DNA from: Agrobacterium leguminum
Lineage (GTDB): Bacteria; Pseudomonadota; Alphaproteobacteria; Rhizobiales; Rhizobiaceae
DNA: 64,000 bases
Reading direction: 5' to 3'
Assembly: GCF_015704895.1 (NCBI RefSeq)
Contig: NZ_JADQWB010000016.1
Span: 57,473 to 121,472 of the forward strand
Shown: positions 17,588 to 27,378 of the stretch, one piece after another
Position numbering within the stretch: the stretch's first letter is position 1
Layout of the letters: each line of letters begins with the position of its first letter
Made by a program: the position numbers and the translations under genes
The notes under the pieces: model-generated
What the model saw: the letters and a program-made list of their open reading frames with translations, nothing else
What the model was told of the DNA's origin: nothing
The model's database searches: none

Positions 17588-17924
17588 GAGCCGTCTCAGC
17601 TAGCTCGTTAAGCTCGGCGGCCGCTCTAGATTCGGTGGCGAGTACCTCAATCTAATCATTGAGCAGACAATGGTGAACCCGCCAGTTTATATTAATGGGG
17701 TGTTCGTTCTATTGGCGATTCTCGCTCACATTCTACAAATATACGTTCAGCGTTAACCAACGCACCGCAGAATTTCAAGCGATTGAAATCCGATTGAAAT
17801 CACTCTTGGCGCGATCGCGACCTGCCGGGAAAACTGGTACAAATGGCTCTTTGCGGTCAATCCAGAAACCATTGGGTTTTGGGTAATAACTTGGGTAATT
17901 GCCGAAAGAGTTGGGGAGAAACTG
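17588..17924. other. Gap before the first defence island
   Basis: No convincing gene. A 28-codon open frame from ATG 17671 encodes a hydrophobic peptide. The frame of the following ATPase is open back to 17787 and also encodes hydrophobic residues, but without a usual start codon. A tandem GATTGAAATC pair lies at 17781-17801. A 15-mer, GGCGGCCGCTCTAGA, lies at 17616-17630. Confidence 0.5.
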
Positions 17925-19892
17925 GTGAAACTGGAACTCTTGAAGATAATGAATTTCCGATGCTTTGGGCCTGATGCGGAGGCCATCAATTTCGAGCAAG
18001 GCGTGACTGCGTTTGTGGGCAACAATGGCGCTGGCAAGACGGCGATTTTTGCAGCCCTGAGCAAAATGTTTGGGACGACGGCAGCACAGCGACAGGTCGG
18101 CAAGCGAGATTTCCATCTTGGCCCTGGTGTGCAGGATATCACATCCGGTGCGGCGCTCTCCATTGACTGTTTGTTTGGTTTTCCAAACGTCGATCAGGAT
18201 GACGAAGATGCGATTGCGGAAGTGTTCAACAATATGTCAATCGGTGGTGAGAATGAACCACTGAAAGTGCGCATCCGATTTGAGGCAACCTGGACTGATG
18301 ACGGAACTCCGGAAGGTTTTGTCGATGAGCAGATGCGGTGGATTCACACGCTGGGAGATGATTTCGATTGGGACGAAAGTCCAAGAGTGCAGGCGGCAGA
18401 GCGGAATTTCATCCAGCTTGTTTATGTGCCCGCCACTCGAAACGCCTTTGATCAGGTGACGAGCCTGCTTAAAGGACGTCTTTGGAAGGCTGCACAATGG
18501 TCCCCGGAGCTCACTGAGATAGTGTCGCGAGGATCCGAGCAAATCCAGCAGCAGTTCGATCGTGAACTTCCCGCGAGGTTTATCGCCGAACGCCTGAGAC
18601 GGCGATGGCAACAGGTCGATCGGGGCGACACGAATGCCAACCCCGCGCTAAGGCTTCTCGACCACAATATGAGCGACCTCGTGCGTCGAGCAGAATTTGT
18701 GTTTGCGGGTGAAGACCCATTTTACATGTTAGGCCTTGAAGAACTAAGCGATGGCCAGCGCTCGTTATTCCACATTGCCCTCACTGCGGCCACACTCGAG
18801 ATCGAACAAGACGCTTTGGCGGCAGGTGATGGCGCACCCTTTGAGCACGAACGGCTTCGCAGAACATATTTGACTTTGTTAGTAATAGAGGAGCCGGAGA
18901 ACAGCCTTTCGCCCTTCTTCCTTTCTCGAATCATGCTGCAGGCCAGAGAAATCGGGGGAATGACGAACGCGCAGGTCGCCATCGCGAGTCACAGCGCCAG
19001 CATATTGGCCAGGATCGAGGCGAACGAGGTGCGCTACTGCCGGCTCGATGATGAGATGCGTCAATCGTCGGTGCGCGAAATAATTCTCCCGCCCGAAACG
19101 ACAGAGGCCAACGCATATGTCCGGTTGGCCGTCAAAGCTTACCCAGAACTTTACTTCGCAAGATTCGTGATTTTGGCCGAAGGCGATTCCGAGTCACTTG
19201 TTCTGCCGAGGCTTGCCGAGGCCATGGGATTTCCGATTGATCCGTCTTTCGTGCCTGTCGTTCCACTGGGTGGACGTTTCGTTCGCCACTTTTGGCGGCT
19301 GCTAAATGGCTTGAATGTTCCTCATGCGACACTGCTCGATCTCGACCTCGGGCGCAAACATGGTGGCGCCAACGCTATCAAATCGGTCGTAGCCGAACTC
19401 GCCAGGGTCGGCAAAAACATGGCGCGAAACCAGTACGTCCGTAGCGGCGAAATCGACCCGAGCGACATGGACGACATCAGCGATGCCGACTTGCTCGACG
19501 AAGACCAGGATCACATTTGGCTCAAGGCATTGCAAAAGGAAAACGTATACTTCTCGAGCCCGATAGACCTAGATTTTGCGATGCTTCAACTGTTTGCGGG
19601 CGACTATCAGGTCGCCCGTTCAGGCGGACGCGGCCCAAGACGAGGTAGGCAGCATCTGGAAAGGAAGCGGGCCGTTACGCTCAAGACCGATGGGCATCCG
19701 CAGCTCTACGAGGATTTCGGCGACAGCTATGACGCTTCATTTATCTGGTACCCATATTTGTTTCTCTCGAACAGCAAACCCGAGTCCCACATCATGGCTC
19801 TGGCAACGATCGAGGCTGCGCGGCTGCGGAGCGACGCGCCGGTTGAACTTAGAGATCTCGTCGACAAGGTTGCCAGGACCATACTGCCATGA
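17925..19892 (+). CDS. gajA: GajA-like OLD-family ATPase-nuclease (Gabija-type)
   Basis: A 655-aa OLD-family protein. The ABC ATPase domain has Walker A GNNGAGKT (about 32-39), signature LSDGQRS (about 274-280), Walker B LLVIEEPE (about 318-325) and H-loop ASHSAS. A C-terminal Toprim nuclease domain follows with VILAEGDSE (about 416-424) and LLDLDLG (about 470-476). GajA senses nucleotide depletion during phage replication and nicks DNA. The GTG start at 17925 follows GGGGAG. It overlaps the helicase gene by four bases, the usual Gabija coupling. It is longer than the roughly 580-aa reference GajA, so 'Gabija-like' is safer. Confidence 0.85.
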   Translation: MKLELLKIMNFRCFGPDAEAINFEQGVTAFVGNNGAGKTAIFAALSKMFGTTAAQRQVGKRDFHLGPGVQDITSGAALSIDCLFGFPNVDQDDEDAIAEVFNNMSIGGENEPLKVRIRFEATWTDDGTPEGFVDEQMRWIHTLGDDFDWDESPRVQAAERNFIQLVYVPATRNAFDQVTSLLKGRLWKAAQWSPELTEIVSRGSEQIQQQFDRELPARFIAERLRRRWQQVDRGDTNANPALRLLDHNMSDLVRRAEFVFAGEDPFYMLGLEELSDGQRSLFHIALTAATLEIEQDALAAGDGAPFEHERLRRTYLTLLVIEEPENSLSPFFLSRIMLQAREIGGMTNAQVAIASHSASILARIEANEVRYCRLDDEMRQSSVREIILPPETTEANAYVRLAVKAYPELYFARFVILAEGDSESLVLPRLAEAMGFPIDPSFVPVVPLGGRFVRHFWRLLNGLNVPHATLLDLDLGRKHGGANAIKSVVAELARVGKNMARNQYVRSGEIDPSDMDDISDADLLDEDQDHIWLKALQKENVYFSSPIDLDFAMLQLFAGDYQVARSGGRGPRRGRQHLERKRAVTLKTDGHPQLYEDFGDSYDASFIWYPYLFLSNSKPESHIMALATIEAARLRSDAPVELRDLVDKVARTILP

Positions 19893-21769
19893 CGCGCGTG
19901 CGACCGGAGGACTGGAGACCGCAAGGCATCGATGAAATCGAGGACAGAGCGTGGGAGGCTTTGCGCGAGACCGAGCGGAATGTCGCTGTTACTGCTGGAG
20001 CTGGCGCGGGCAAAACCGAGTTCCTCGCGCAGAAGGCGGCATATCTTCTCCAAACGGGACTTTGCCCGGCTCCGAAGCGTATTCTTGCGATTAGCTTTAA
20101 GCGGGATGCGGCGGAAACCTTATCCAAACGCGTCGAGCGGCGCTGCGCAGAGGCGCAGGCGCGTCGCTTCCATTCGTTGACCTTCGATTCATTCACAAAA
20201 AGACTAGTGGATCAGTTTCGCATGGCAATACCGGCGGACCACCGTCCGCCCGCGAACTACGAGATCACCTTTCCAACGGCCGCGATTATCAATGACTTTC
20301 TTCGCCGGTCCAATATCCGACAGATCAACGCAAAACAAATGACAAGCTACGTAGAACGGGCTCGTCTTCCGATTGCGACTCTAAACGCTCCTGAACAAAC
20401 AAAGCGTGCGCTCGAGCGATACTGGGAGGAGCAATTTGCGGGTCCTACCACCCACTTGACCTTCGCGATGCTAAACCGGCTCGCAGACTATCTCGTCAGA
20501 TCTAACGTGAGGATCGCACGCGCCTTGCGCAATACCTATCCATTCGTCTTTCTGGATGAATTTCAGGATGCTACGCCGGCGCAGTTCGGCATTCTTATGA
20601 ATGCGTTTGACCCTAACACCACAATCTTTACCGCTGTCGGCGACGGCAAGCAGCGCATTATGGGCTTTGCAGGCGCGCTGCCAGATGCGTTCGCAACACT
20701 TTCCCAGAGCTGCAATCCACGGGAAATACAGCTTCTGTCCAATTGGCGCTCACATGACGATCTTGTTACTGTCCAGCATCGCGTTGCGCGGCAGATCAAC
20801 CCCAATGTCGAACGAGTGGTGGCGAGGCGTGCTCGAGCGGTAGCCGGCAACGTTAGTGGGATCTGGGTTTTCGACAACCGCGCAGCGGAGATCACAACAC
20901 TCGCTGCATGGCTGGCCAGGGAAATCATTGAAAACCAATTGCCGTCCGAACAGTTTGCGGTTCTGGTGCGAATGCTCGCGGACAACGTTGAAAACGAATT
21001 GCGACCAGCGCTTGCTGAACACGGGCTTAGCTTGCGCAATCTGGCTCGGAACGTCGGCGGCGCTCCCATTCAGGATACCCTCGTTGAGCCACTTACGCAG
21101 ATGCTGTTCCCGCTCATGCTACTGGGCGCTGTCCGAAGAGATCGGACCGCCTGGTCGCAAACGTTGAATAACTTGAAAAGGCTAAGCGGCGCCATCGATG
21201 ACGATGAGGCCGCGCAGCAACGTCTCAATGCGCGCGCTGAGGCACTGATCAAAAGCACACGACAATACATGCGAGATAATCCTGCAAGCGCTGAATTGGC
21301 TGGGGAGATCGTCGAGCGCTTAATCGATAACGTTGGCGAGCAGGAGATTAGAACGCTTTCGGCTTCTTACCAGCGTGATCGCGACTTTGATCGTGTCAAG
21401 GCAGGCCTCGTCGCGCTACTACGAGAAAGCCTAGAGAGTGCCAGGACTTGGTTAGAAGCACTCGATCGTCTGCAAGGCAAGGATCAGATTGCATTGATGA
21501 CGGTGCACAAGAGCAAGGGCATGGAATTTCATACGATGATCTTCTTTGGCCTCGACGATCGGAGTTGGCGCAGCCTCGATCAGGAAAGCCCGGGAGAACT
21601 GAATGCCTTCTACGTGGCATTGACGCGCGCTCAGCAGCGAGCCTTTTTTACGACTTGTGCCGCGCGCGGTCACCGAATCGAATGGCTCGAAGACATGTTA
21701 GGAGACGATGTGGCGAGGGTGAACGGCGAAACTATTCTTGATGCTGAGGACCTCTGGCGGCATGCTTGA
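19889..21769 (+). CDS. gajB: GajB-like UvrD/Rep-type helicase (Gabija-type)
   Basis: Superfamily 1A helicase, 626 aa. Walker A AGAGAGKTEF (about 36-45); motif Ia ISFKRDAAETL; Ib TFDSFTKRL; Walker B FVFLDEFQDAT (about 219-229); motif III VGDGKQRIMGFAGA; motif IV LLSNWRS; motif V TVHKSKGMEF; motif VI YVALTRAQQR. Paired with the Toprim ATPase through an ATGA overlap, it matches the Gabija partner GajB. It is longer than the roughly 500-aa reference GajB, mainly between motifs IV and V. Confidence 0.87.
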   Translation: MTRVRPEDWRPQGIDEIEDRAWEALRETERNVAVTAGAGAGKTEFLAQKAAYLLQTGLCPAPKRILAISFKRDAAETLSKRVERRCAEAQARRFHSLTFDSFTKRLVDQFRMAIPADHRPPANYEITFPTAAIINDFLRRSNIRQINAKQMTSYVERARLPIATLNAPEQTKRALERYWEEQFAGPTTHLTFAMLNRLADYLVRSNVRIARALRNTYPFVFLDEFQDATPAQFGILMNAFDPNTTIFTAVGDGKQRIMGFAGALPDAFATLSQSCNPREIQLLSNWRSHDDLVTVQHRVARQINPNVERVVARRARAVAGNVSGIWVFDNRAAEITTLAAWLAREIIENQLPSEQFAVLVRMLADNVENELRPALAEHGLSLRNLARNVGGAPIQDTLVEPLTQMLFPLMLLGAVRRDRTAWSQTLNNLKRLSGAIDDDEAAQQRLNARAEALIKSTRQYMRDNPASAELAGEIVERLIDNVGEQEIRTLSASYQRDRDFDRVKAGLVALLRESLESARTWLEALDRLQGKDQIALMTVHKSKGMEFHTMIFFGLDDRSWRSLDQESPGELNAFYVALTRAQQRAFFTTCAARGHRIEWLEDMLGDDVARVNGETILDAEDLWRHA

Positions 21770-21807
21770 TGTGTTCCGACAACCGTATTGGTCGCTTGCC
21801 ACGAAAC

Positions 21808-23235
21808 TCAAAATCCATCTGACCAAGGTGTGCTTATGTCCTTGGCAACTGGAGGAGATAGCGCCTTTTGTATCTCAATTAAACGCGCGCAAAGTTCATC
21901 GAATGTGATGATTGTCACGTTAGCGTACGAATTCCTTACAATTTCGAATGATTTTCGAAGGTGTGGCAACTCTGGCGTTTTTCCGGCGATGACGATGCAT
22001 TGGATCGAATGGGCATGAATGTCGTTGCGCTGTATTTCGTCCTTGAATGTGAGTAGATTCTTATGAAGTTGGCTCTGTTGATCTAAGACTTGATATACGG
22101 CTCCGCTCAATTCTTGCGATGGCGGGAAAACATCGGCACCACGATAAGCGGTTTTCGTCAGAAGGTCGGTGTGAGGTTTCTTAATCTCAACGAGCGCCAG
22201 ATTCCCACTTGATGCGGTCGCCATCAAAAAGTCTGCAAACTTCCCGTTGCCCCCGTAGAACTGCTTGCCGCCAACATAGGCATTTTCTTGGATCATTATC
22301 GCCGGCGCAGAGAAGGCCATGCTCAAGATGAATGGGTTGCTCTTCAGAAATTCTTGCCAGCGCGCTTCCGGCAAATCTTTGCCCAGCATCTCCTGAAAGC
22401 GTTCAATCAATTGCTGGAGGGTTACCAGCTCAATTTCACTCTTAAGAGCCAGCAATGTCTGTGGTTCGCTTTTAGCCAACGTCGCGACGCTGCCTTGAAC
22501 CAGCCGGACCGCCGCTCGTCTGTCACGCTTGGACAGGCCCGCAACCACCGTCCCTCCCTTTGTCAGGTCAGAAATCGAGTCGGGCTTAATCTTCTTTTCG
22601 GGCGGTGGAAAGCGGACTGGGTCGGCTGACTGCAAGAGGGTCTTATGCACACGCCTTTGCTTTTCCAGACGCGCTTCGCGCCGGAAATGAGTGGTCGTCC
22701 GGGTTATCTCGCGCCGGAGCTCGTGAAACCTCTTTATACCAAGAACGTATTCCGGCAGACGGATGATGGCGTCTCTTTCGCCACTTTGGCCGTGAACGAC
22801 CAACGTGTTGACCCCCGGGATGCTCGCGACCGACCGGCAAATCAAACGGTATTCGTAGAGCAGCCCAAGACCGAGCCGCCAGTTTGTCTCAAAACCCTTC
22901 GGAAGGGAAGAAAGGAGCTCGTCCACGTCGTCGACCGTTTGTGGAAGCTTATAGGGCGCAAGTGTAGAGCGTGGGATGACGACTTCGGTGAGAGATCCGT
23001 ATTTTGGCTGCAGGTAATTTTTGCTGCCTTGCCCAACGTGAATTGGGTGCACGAATAACGCATCCGGGAATATTCGAAGGAGAAGACGACTGTCACCGCC
23101 GCCGCTCGGGTCATCGGAATCGCTGATATAGACTTCAACGAAGTTTGCTTCCTCGCCAGGAACGTAGATGTGGAGAAATGGACCGCCGTCGGCCCTTTCT
23201 CGTTGATTAAAATCAGATTGTCGCAGCGAGGCCAC
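21808..23235 (-). CDS. sduA: Shedu defence nuclease SduA (DUF4263)
   Basis: Single-gene anti-phage nuclease, 475 aa. The C-terminal third carries the DUF4263/PD-(D/E)XK region: ARWQEFLKSNPFILSMAF, then GKFADFLMATASSGNLALVEIKKP (D...ExK active site), then LSGAVYQVLDQQSQL. The N-terminal 270 residues are a specificity region. Start GTG 23235 has GAAGGG upstream. It lies convergent to gajB (38-base gap) and 103 bases downstream of the ABC-three-component operon on the same strand, so it could be co-transcribed with it. Confidence 0.85.
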   Translation of the reverse strand: MASLRQSDFNQRERADGGPFLHIYVPGEEANFVEVYISDSDDPSGGGDSRLLLRIFPDALFVHPIHVGQGSKNYLQPKYGSLTEVVIPRSTLAPYKLPQTVDDVDELLSSLPKGFETNWRLGLGLLYEYRLICRSVASIPGVNTLVVHGQSGERDAIIRLPEYVLGIKRFHELRREITRTTTHFRREARLEKQRRVHKTLLQSADPVRFPPPEKKIKPDSISDLTKGGTVVAGLSKRDRRAAVRLVQGSVATLAKSEPQTLLALKSEIELVTLQQLIERFQEMLGKDLPEARWQEFLKSNPFILSMAFSAPAIMIQENAYVGGKQFYGGNGKFADFLMATASSGNLALVEIKKPHTDLLTKTAYRGADVFPPSQELSGAVYQVLDQQSQLHKNLLTFKDEIQRNDIHAHSIQCIVIAGKTPELPHLRKSFEIVRNSYANVTIITFDELCARLIEIQKALSPPVAKDISTPWSDGF

Positions 23236-23338
23236 AGGTTAACCCTTCACATTTTCATCATCGTTTAACGTTAAATCCCTCTACTGCTTCCCGAAGGGCC
23301 GCCCACAGCCAAACGATATATCGCAAGCACCAGGGTGG

Positions 23339-25354
23339 TCATTCTCGCGCATCCTTAGAACCATCAGGTATCCAGGCTGCAGGAATGAGAAAATCCTCAT
23401 CATCGCGCCAGTTTGCGGCTCCAACGACGCCTTCCACCTCACCCCATGCGTGGTGATCGGCATGATCAAGGACGATGATCTGAAGCCGACCTTCGAATCT
23501 TGAGTGTGCTCTGGCAAGGCTCGAAAAAATCCTGATCGTGCTCTCAATGTCCGTCAGATGGCGACGCCGCGAGGTGGAATGAGGCTCTGCCTCCGCATCT
23601 TTTCCCTCGACGAAACTGTCGAACGTATCGCTTGGAAAGTAGACTTGGCTTGGTTGGTCGATAACCAAGAATGAAGGCACCGGATTGTTGGATCCTCGGC
23701 TCAGAAAAACTCCGTGAAGGGCCAGCAGCGCGGCCAAATGATAGCCCATCCAGTTTTCACCGCTACCAATCTCCCAGAGAAAATCTGCTCTATTTGCTCC
23801 CTCTCGCTCGAAGCGAAGATTGAGTTCCCTCTCGTCGAGGACTGGTTTGCCCTCGGCGCCAGCGACACCGAGAGCCGCGATGAACTTCGGGATGTAGTTT
23901 GAAATCTGGTTATGGATGCGGGCTGAACGGCTCTCTCGTTCTTCGAGGTTCGACTGTTGGTCTAGAACAAGAATGTCCTTCCGCAAGGCCTCTGCCCGGC
24001 TAGTCAGACCGCCTTCGCCCTCGACCTCGCCTAGTAGCCTCAAAGCTTGCTCTGTCGAGCCGATGAAGCGATAGACGTTTTCGAGGCTCTGGCTTTTGCC
24101 CTGCTCTCGGTCGACCTCCGCTTCAAATGCGGCTCTCGTTTGGCGCAGGGAAAGGAGTTCACGCTCATCCTTGAGCAGCTCTTCTTGGATAGTGACGATG
24201 TCGCGATCAACCATCGGGCGTGCAGATGCCGTGCCCGTTGATAGGGCTGCGAGTTCGGCGATGGGTTCATCGAGCTCCGCAAGCGCCTGCTTGGCGGCCT
24301 CCGTGCTTGAGCCACAGAGGATGCAGTTGTCAGAATGCGTTCGTGCCTTAAACCATCCTATACCTACGACGCTTGCCGATTGCTCCTGTAGGATCTCCGC
24401 ATAATCCCCTACAGACCGGGAAAGGCTCCGAAGCTTACGGAGGCGCCGGCGGTCGGAGCCGATTTTCGCATCGAGTTCCTGCTCTCTGTTTCTGATCTCA
24501 TCAAGACGCGTTACAGCCGCCGTGACCCGGCCAGCCGTTGCGACGGTACGCCCACCGGCATTTACGACATTCTGCAAAAGTTCAATCAACGCGGTGAGGT
24601 TGCTCGGTGGCTCGCCAGCGGGCAGAAGGCTGAGCTCCTGAGCGCGAAAGAATGCTCCATGTGCGGTCGCACGCCAATTGTCGATTGCATTGCGCCTTCC
24701 ACGTAGCTCGGTCTCTACGCGGCGTAGCTCATCGCGAAGAAGCCGAATTCTGTGGGCTCGGACCAAATCTTCGTTGGTAATGATGCCCATGGCGAGCGGC
24801 AGGATGTGCTGTAGCTTGTTGCGGTGATCGGTGGAGTCAGCCTTGAAGAAGAGTGTATAGGGGTTCGCGACGATGTGTTGTGGTAAAAGATTGAATGAAG
24901 CCATGTCTCGAAAGCTTGCCCGGTCCTGCGCGCCTTCTGGAACGACACTAAGATTTGATAGCCCGGACAATGCATCGAGCATCGCCTTCAGCCTTGTGAC
25001 ATTGGTCGTCGGTGTCGGGCGCCGGGGAAGGGGGGCTTCTGTGTCGCTGCCTTGTTGTAGCCAGATGTCGTCCGAGACTTGTCGCGCAGCTGGCTTCGGT
25101 CTTCCAATCCGCATCCGTCCCGCATCAGTTTCGATTTCGAGTCCGTACCATGATGAGAGATCACGGATAACGCCAACTGGGATGGAGCAGTTACCAGACC
25201 CGAGCACGTAGTTGATGATGTCAACGATGGACGATTTGCCCGTGCTGCTCCAGCCGGACACGATAGAGACACGAGACGTGTCAAAGGTTAAAATTCGGGG
25301 ATCGTGATTGGGATCTTCCGGCCAGATGATAATCGATTTTATAAATAATTTCAT
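23339..25354 (-). CDS. ABC-three-component system ATPase (DUF3732, Rad50/SMC-like)
   Basis: A 671-aa split ABC ATPase. Walker [10 protein letters not shown] (about 34-42). The long central coiled-coil region is interrupted by a zinc-hook-like CILC (about 344-347). The signature-like [10 protein letters not shown] (about 530-539) precedes the Walker [12 protein letters not shown] (about 564-574), in which Asp is followed by Gln rather than Glu. An H-loop-like VLDHADHH follows. This pattern fits DUF3732 ATPases of ABC-3C conflict systems. It starts five bases after the middle-component stop. Probably a DNA- or end-sensing switch that licenses the nuclease partner. Confidence 0.82.
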   Translation of the reverse strand: MKLFIKSIIIWPEDPNHDPRILTFDTSRVSIVSGWSSTGKSSIVDIINYVLGSGNCSIPVGVIRDLSSWYGLEIETDAGRMRIGRPKPAARQVSDDIWLQQGSDTEAPLPRRPTPTTNVTRLKAMLDALSGLSNLSVVPEGAQDRASFRDMASFNLLPQHIVANPYTLFFKADSTDHRNKLQHILPLAMGIITNEDLVRAHRIRLLRDELRRVETELRGRRNAIDNWRATAHGAFFRAQELSLLPAGEPPSNLTALIELLQNVVNAGGRTVATAGRVTAAVTRLDEIRNREQELDAKIGSDRRRLRKLRSLSRSVGDYAEILQEQSASVVGIGWFKARTHSDNCILCGSSTEAAKQALAELDEPIAELAALSTGTASARPMVDRDIVTIQEELLKDERELLSLRQTRAAFEAEVDREQGKSQSLENVYRFIGSTEQALRLLGEVEGEGGLTSRAEALRKDILVLDQQSNLEERESRSARIHNQISNYIPKFIAALGVAGAEGKPVLDERELNLRFEREGANRADFLWEIGSGENWMGYHLAALLALHGVFLSRGSNNPVPSFLVIDQPSQVYFPSDTFDSFVEGKDAEAEPHSTSRRRHLTDIESTIRIFSSLARAHSRFEGRLQIIVLDHADHHAWGEVEGVVGAANWRDDEDFLIPAAWIPDGSKDARE

Positions 25355-25358
25355 CGAC

Positions 25359-25853
25359 TCAGAACTCCACAGTCAGTTGTCTCTGGATCGTCTCAAAGGG
25401 CTCAAGTGCGAACCAAGCGCCGAGGCGTTTTCCAGCCAGGATCATAGCGCCCAGTGAGGAATCATTATCGCGGAGCGCTGGCGGGAGGTCGGCCGCTCCG
25501 AGTGCGCGGAAAGTAGGAAACCCTCCACCGCCATCGCGCTGCAAAAGCCCTGTGGCCACCCCAAGCTGCAATGCCAAGAACGCAGGCCTTGCCGACGACT
25601 CGACCCTTGCCTGCAATCCACCAATAAGATCGGGTCGCTCTGCGACGACCTTCAAAAATTGACTGTCAAAATTCATGCGATGGATTTTCTCAACGGTTTC
25701 GCGATGGAAGAGCAGTCCCGCGCTCAGGATGAAGACAGGAAGGGCCGGCGCTTTTCCCGCCCCAGTGTCGCTATACTTGCGAGCCAGATGCCAGAATATG
25801 CGCGATAGCAATGCCGGGTTCTTCGCCAACAGCTCCTCGTGATCAGATCTCAT
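25359..25853 (-). CDS. ABC-three-component system middle component
   Basis: A 164-aa protein with no enzymatic motif ([28 protein letters not shown] at the N terminus, written here in two parts: [15 protein letters not shown] then [13 protein letters not shown]). Size and position between a nuclease-like effector and a DUF3732 ATPase match ABC-3C middle components, winged-helix adaptors that link the two. The ATG at 25853 is preferred to an in-frame start at 25907 because GGTAAGG precedes it; it overlaps the effector stop by 11 bases. Family membership rests on context more than on motif. Confidence 0.7.
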   Translation of the reverse strand: MRSDHEELLAKNPALLSRIFWHLARKYSDTGAGKAPALPVFILSAGLLFHRETVEKIHRMNFDSQFLKVVAERPDLIGGLQARVESSARPAFLALQLGVATGLLQRDGGGGFPTFRALGAADLPPALRDNDSSLGAMILAGKRLGAWFALEPFETIQRQLTVEF

Positions 25854-27015
25854 CCTTACCTGCCTTTCGGAACGTCGGGTCCCACCAGACCTCATCCTCT
25901 TCGGCAAGCCGGTGATAATGACCGGAGGTCATATACAGCTCTTCACAGGAGTGCCCATCGAGGACCTCCCGGTGATCATAGGTCACGTCCGCGAGGATGG
26001 TTTGGCCGATATCGCAATTCCGCTGACCTTTCAGCTCGCGCCGGCGTCGTCGCATGAGCCCGGCCCATCTCTCTCGAAGGCGATCGGAGCGGTGGCTCCA
26101 CTCGGCATCAGGTACGTCCCCGGCTCGAACCAGACGATGTTTTTCAATGTTGAATTTCAGAAAATGATCGACCGCCTGTACGATATCCTCACCTTCGGCA
26201 TCAATGCGGCTAAGATGTTCCACGAAATTGCGGGACAACTGACCCTTGCGTAATTCATCGTCGATTTCGATCTCACCGGATGCGCGGGGCAGGAAGCGGC
26301 TCTTGGCCTGCTTTGCCTGAAGCGCATGACTTTGCACAAGTACTTCGTCGCGAGTTATCAAGCCGGGACGGCCCTCTGACCATTCAAGCCGAACGCGGTT
26401 GGTCAGCCAACCGAAGAGGCCGTCCAAAATATCGGCCGCGTCGGCACGCGGGTTGAGCCCGAGGCCATTTGCGATTGATCTGCGATCGATCTCAAGATCT
26501 GTTGCTTCGACAAGTTCAACTTTGGAAATCAGGTCCGCAAGGGAACTATCAGACCGGGACAGAACGTCTTCGATCAGGATTTGGACCTTTGCGGTCGTGC
26601 GCTTCGAACCGGCTTTGCGCAGCGCTCCCACGATATCTGCAACACTCGCTTTCCCGCAACCGCGCTCCTTTATCAACTGTGCGATCGGCGAAGACACCCA
26701 GTGATTCACGAAGAACAGGTAGCGCTGACAGTGCGCGCCGTCTATGGTTTCTGCATGCCGCAACCAGATCTGCAATGTTCTCCAGATCGCTCGGGTCCGA
26801 TCGCCAAGCAGTCGAGCTTCACTTCGGGTTGTACTCTTGTCTTGTTCAAGCAAAATGATTTTGCCGTCACGAACGACGGCGACATCATCGACGTGCTCCA
26901 CCGCGACCGCCACGTCTCCGCCGGCGGCATGAGCGAGGTGGTAAAGAGCGCGATCCAATTGCAGAATGTAGCCTGCGGCCTGTGCAGCTGCAGTATTGTC
27001 GATTCGTAGACCCAA
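25843..27015 (-). CDS. ABC-three-component system effector, DUF4297/Cap4-like nuclease
   Basis: A 390-aa protein. The N terminus (AAAQAAGYILQLDRALYHL, then VAVEHVDDVAVV and IILLEQDKSTT) has the E...DD...QxK layout of the restriction-endonuclease-fold domain of Cap4/DUF4297 proteins. The rest is a helical ABC-3C C-terminal region. First gene of the operon; likely the DNA-cutting output unit. The only in-frame start is TTG 27015, without a clear ribosome-binding site, because a stop lies 24 bases upstream. Translation start is the least certain part of this call. Confidence 0.72.
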   Translation of the reverse strand: MGLRIDNTAAAQAAGYILQLDRALYHLAHAAGGDVAVAVEHVDDVAVVRDGKIILLEQDKSTTRSEARLLGDRTRAIWRTLQIWLRHAETIDGAHCQRYLFFVNHWVSSPIAQLIKERGCGKASVADIVGALRKAGSKRTTAKVQILIEDVLSRSDSSLADLISKVELVEATDLEIDRRSIANGLGLNPRADAADILDGLFGWLTNRVRLEWSEGRPGLITRDEVLVQSHALQAKQAKSRFLPRASGEIEIDDELRKGQLSRNFVEHLSRIDAEGEDIVQAVDHFLKFNIEKHRLVRAGDVPDAEWSHRSDRLRERWAGLMRRRRRELKGQRNCDIGQTILADVTYDHREVLDGHSCEELYMTSGHYHRLAEEDEVWWDPTFRKAGKDEI

Positions 27016-27378
27016 ATTCGTGAAAGCCGGTGAGGCCCCTCAGTCGAAAACATCGTCTATCGAGAATATGCCTCAATCCTGAATAGCAAAGCAACTTTTC
27101 CGTCTGAATACTTGCAGTTCACAGGTTTCATGGCGTTTGACGTCGAGAGACGTAAAATACCTTCCGATGTGCGGCAAGCTCTACGGCGTCGTGCGTGAAG
27201 CCGGTATCGCAGCATGAGCTACCGGTGTTGAAGCGGAGGTCGTACCGGCCGCCGCAACCGACGATACTGGCTCGGCGGAATGCGGATCGACCCTATCTTG
27301 GAGTGGTCGGCAGATGTGGTGATAACATTGAAGTTGATCGCGCCGACGGGCAAACATCGTTCCGATCACAGATCGGCG
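27016..27378. other. Gap upstream of the ABC-three-component operon
   Basis: About 360 bases with no supported gene. Open frames on the plus strand are short and unlike any family I know. It should carry the promoter of the minus-strand ABC-3C operon. Confidence 0.5.
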
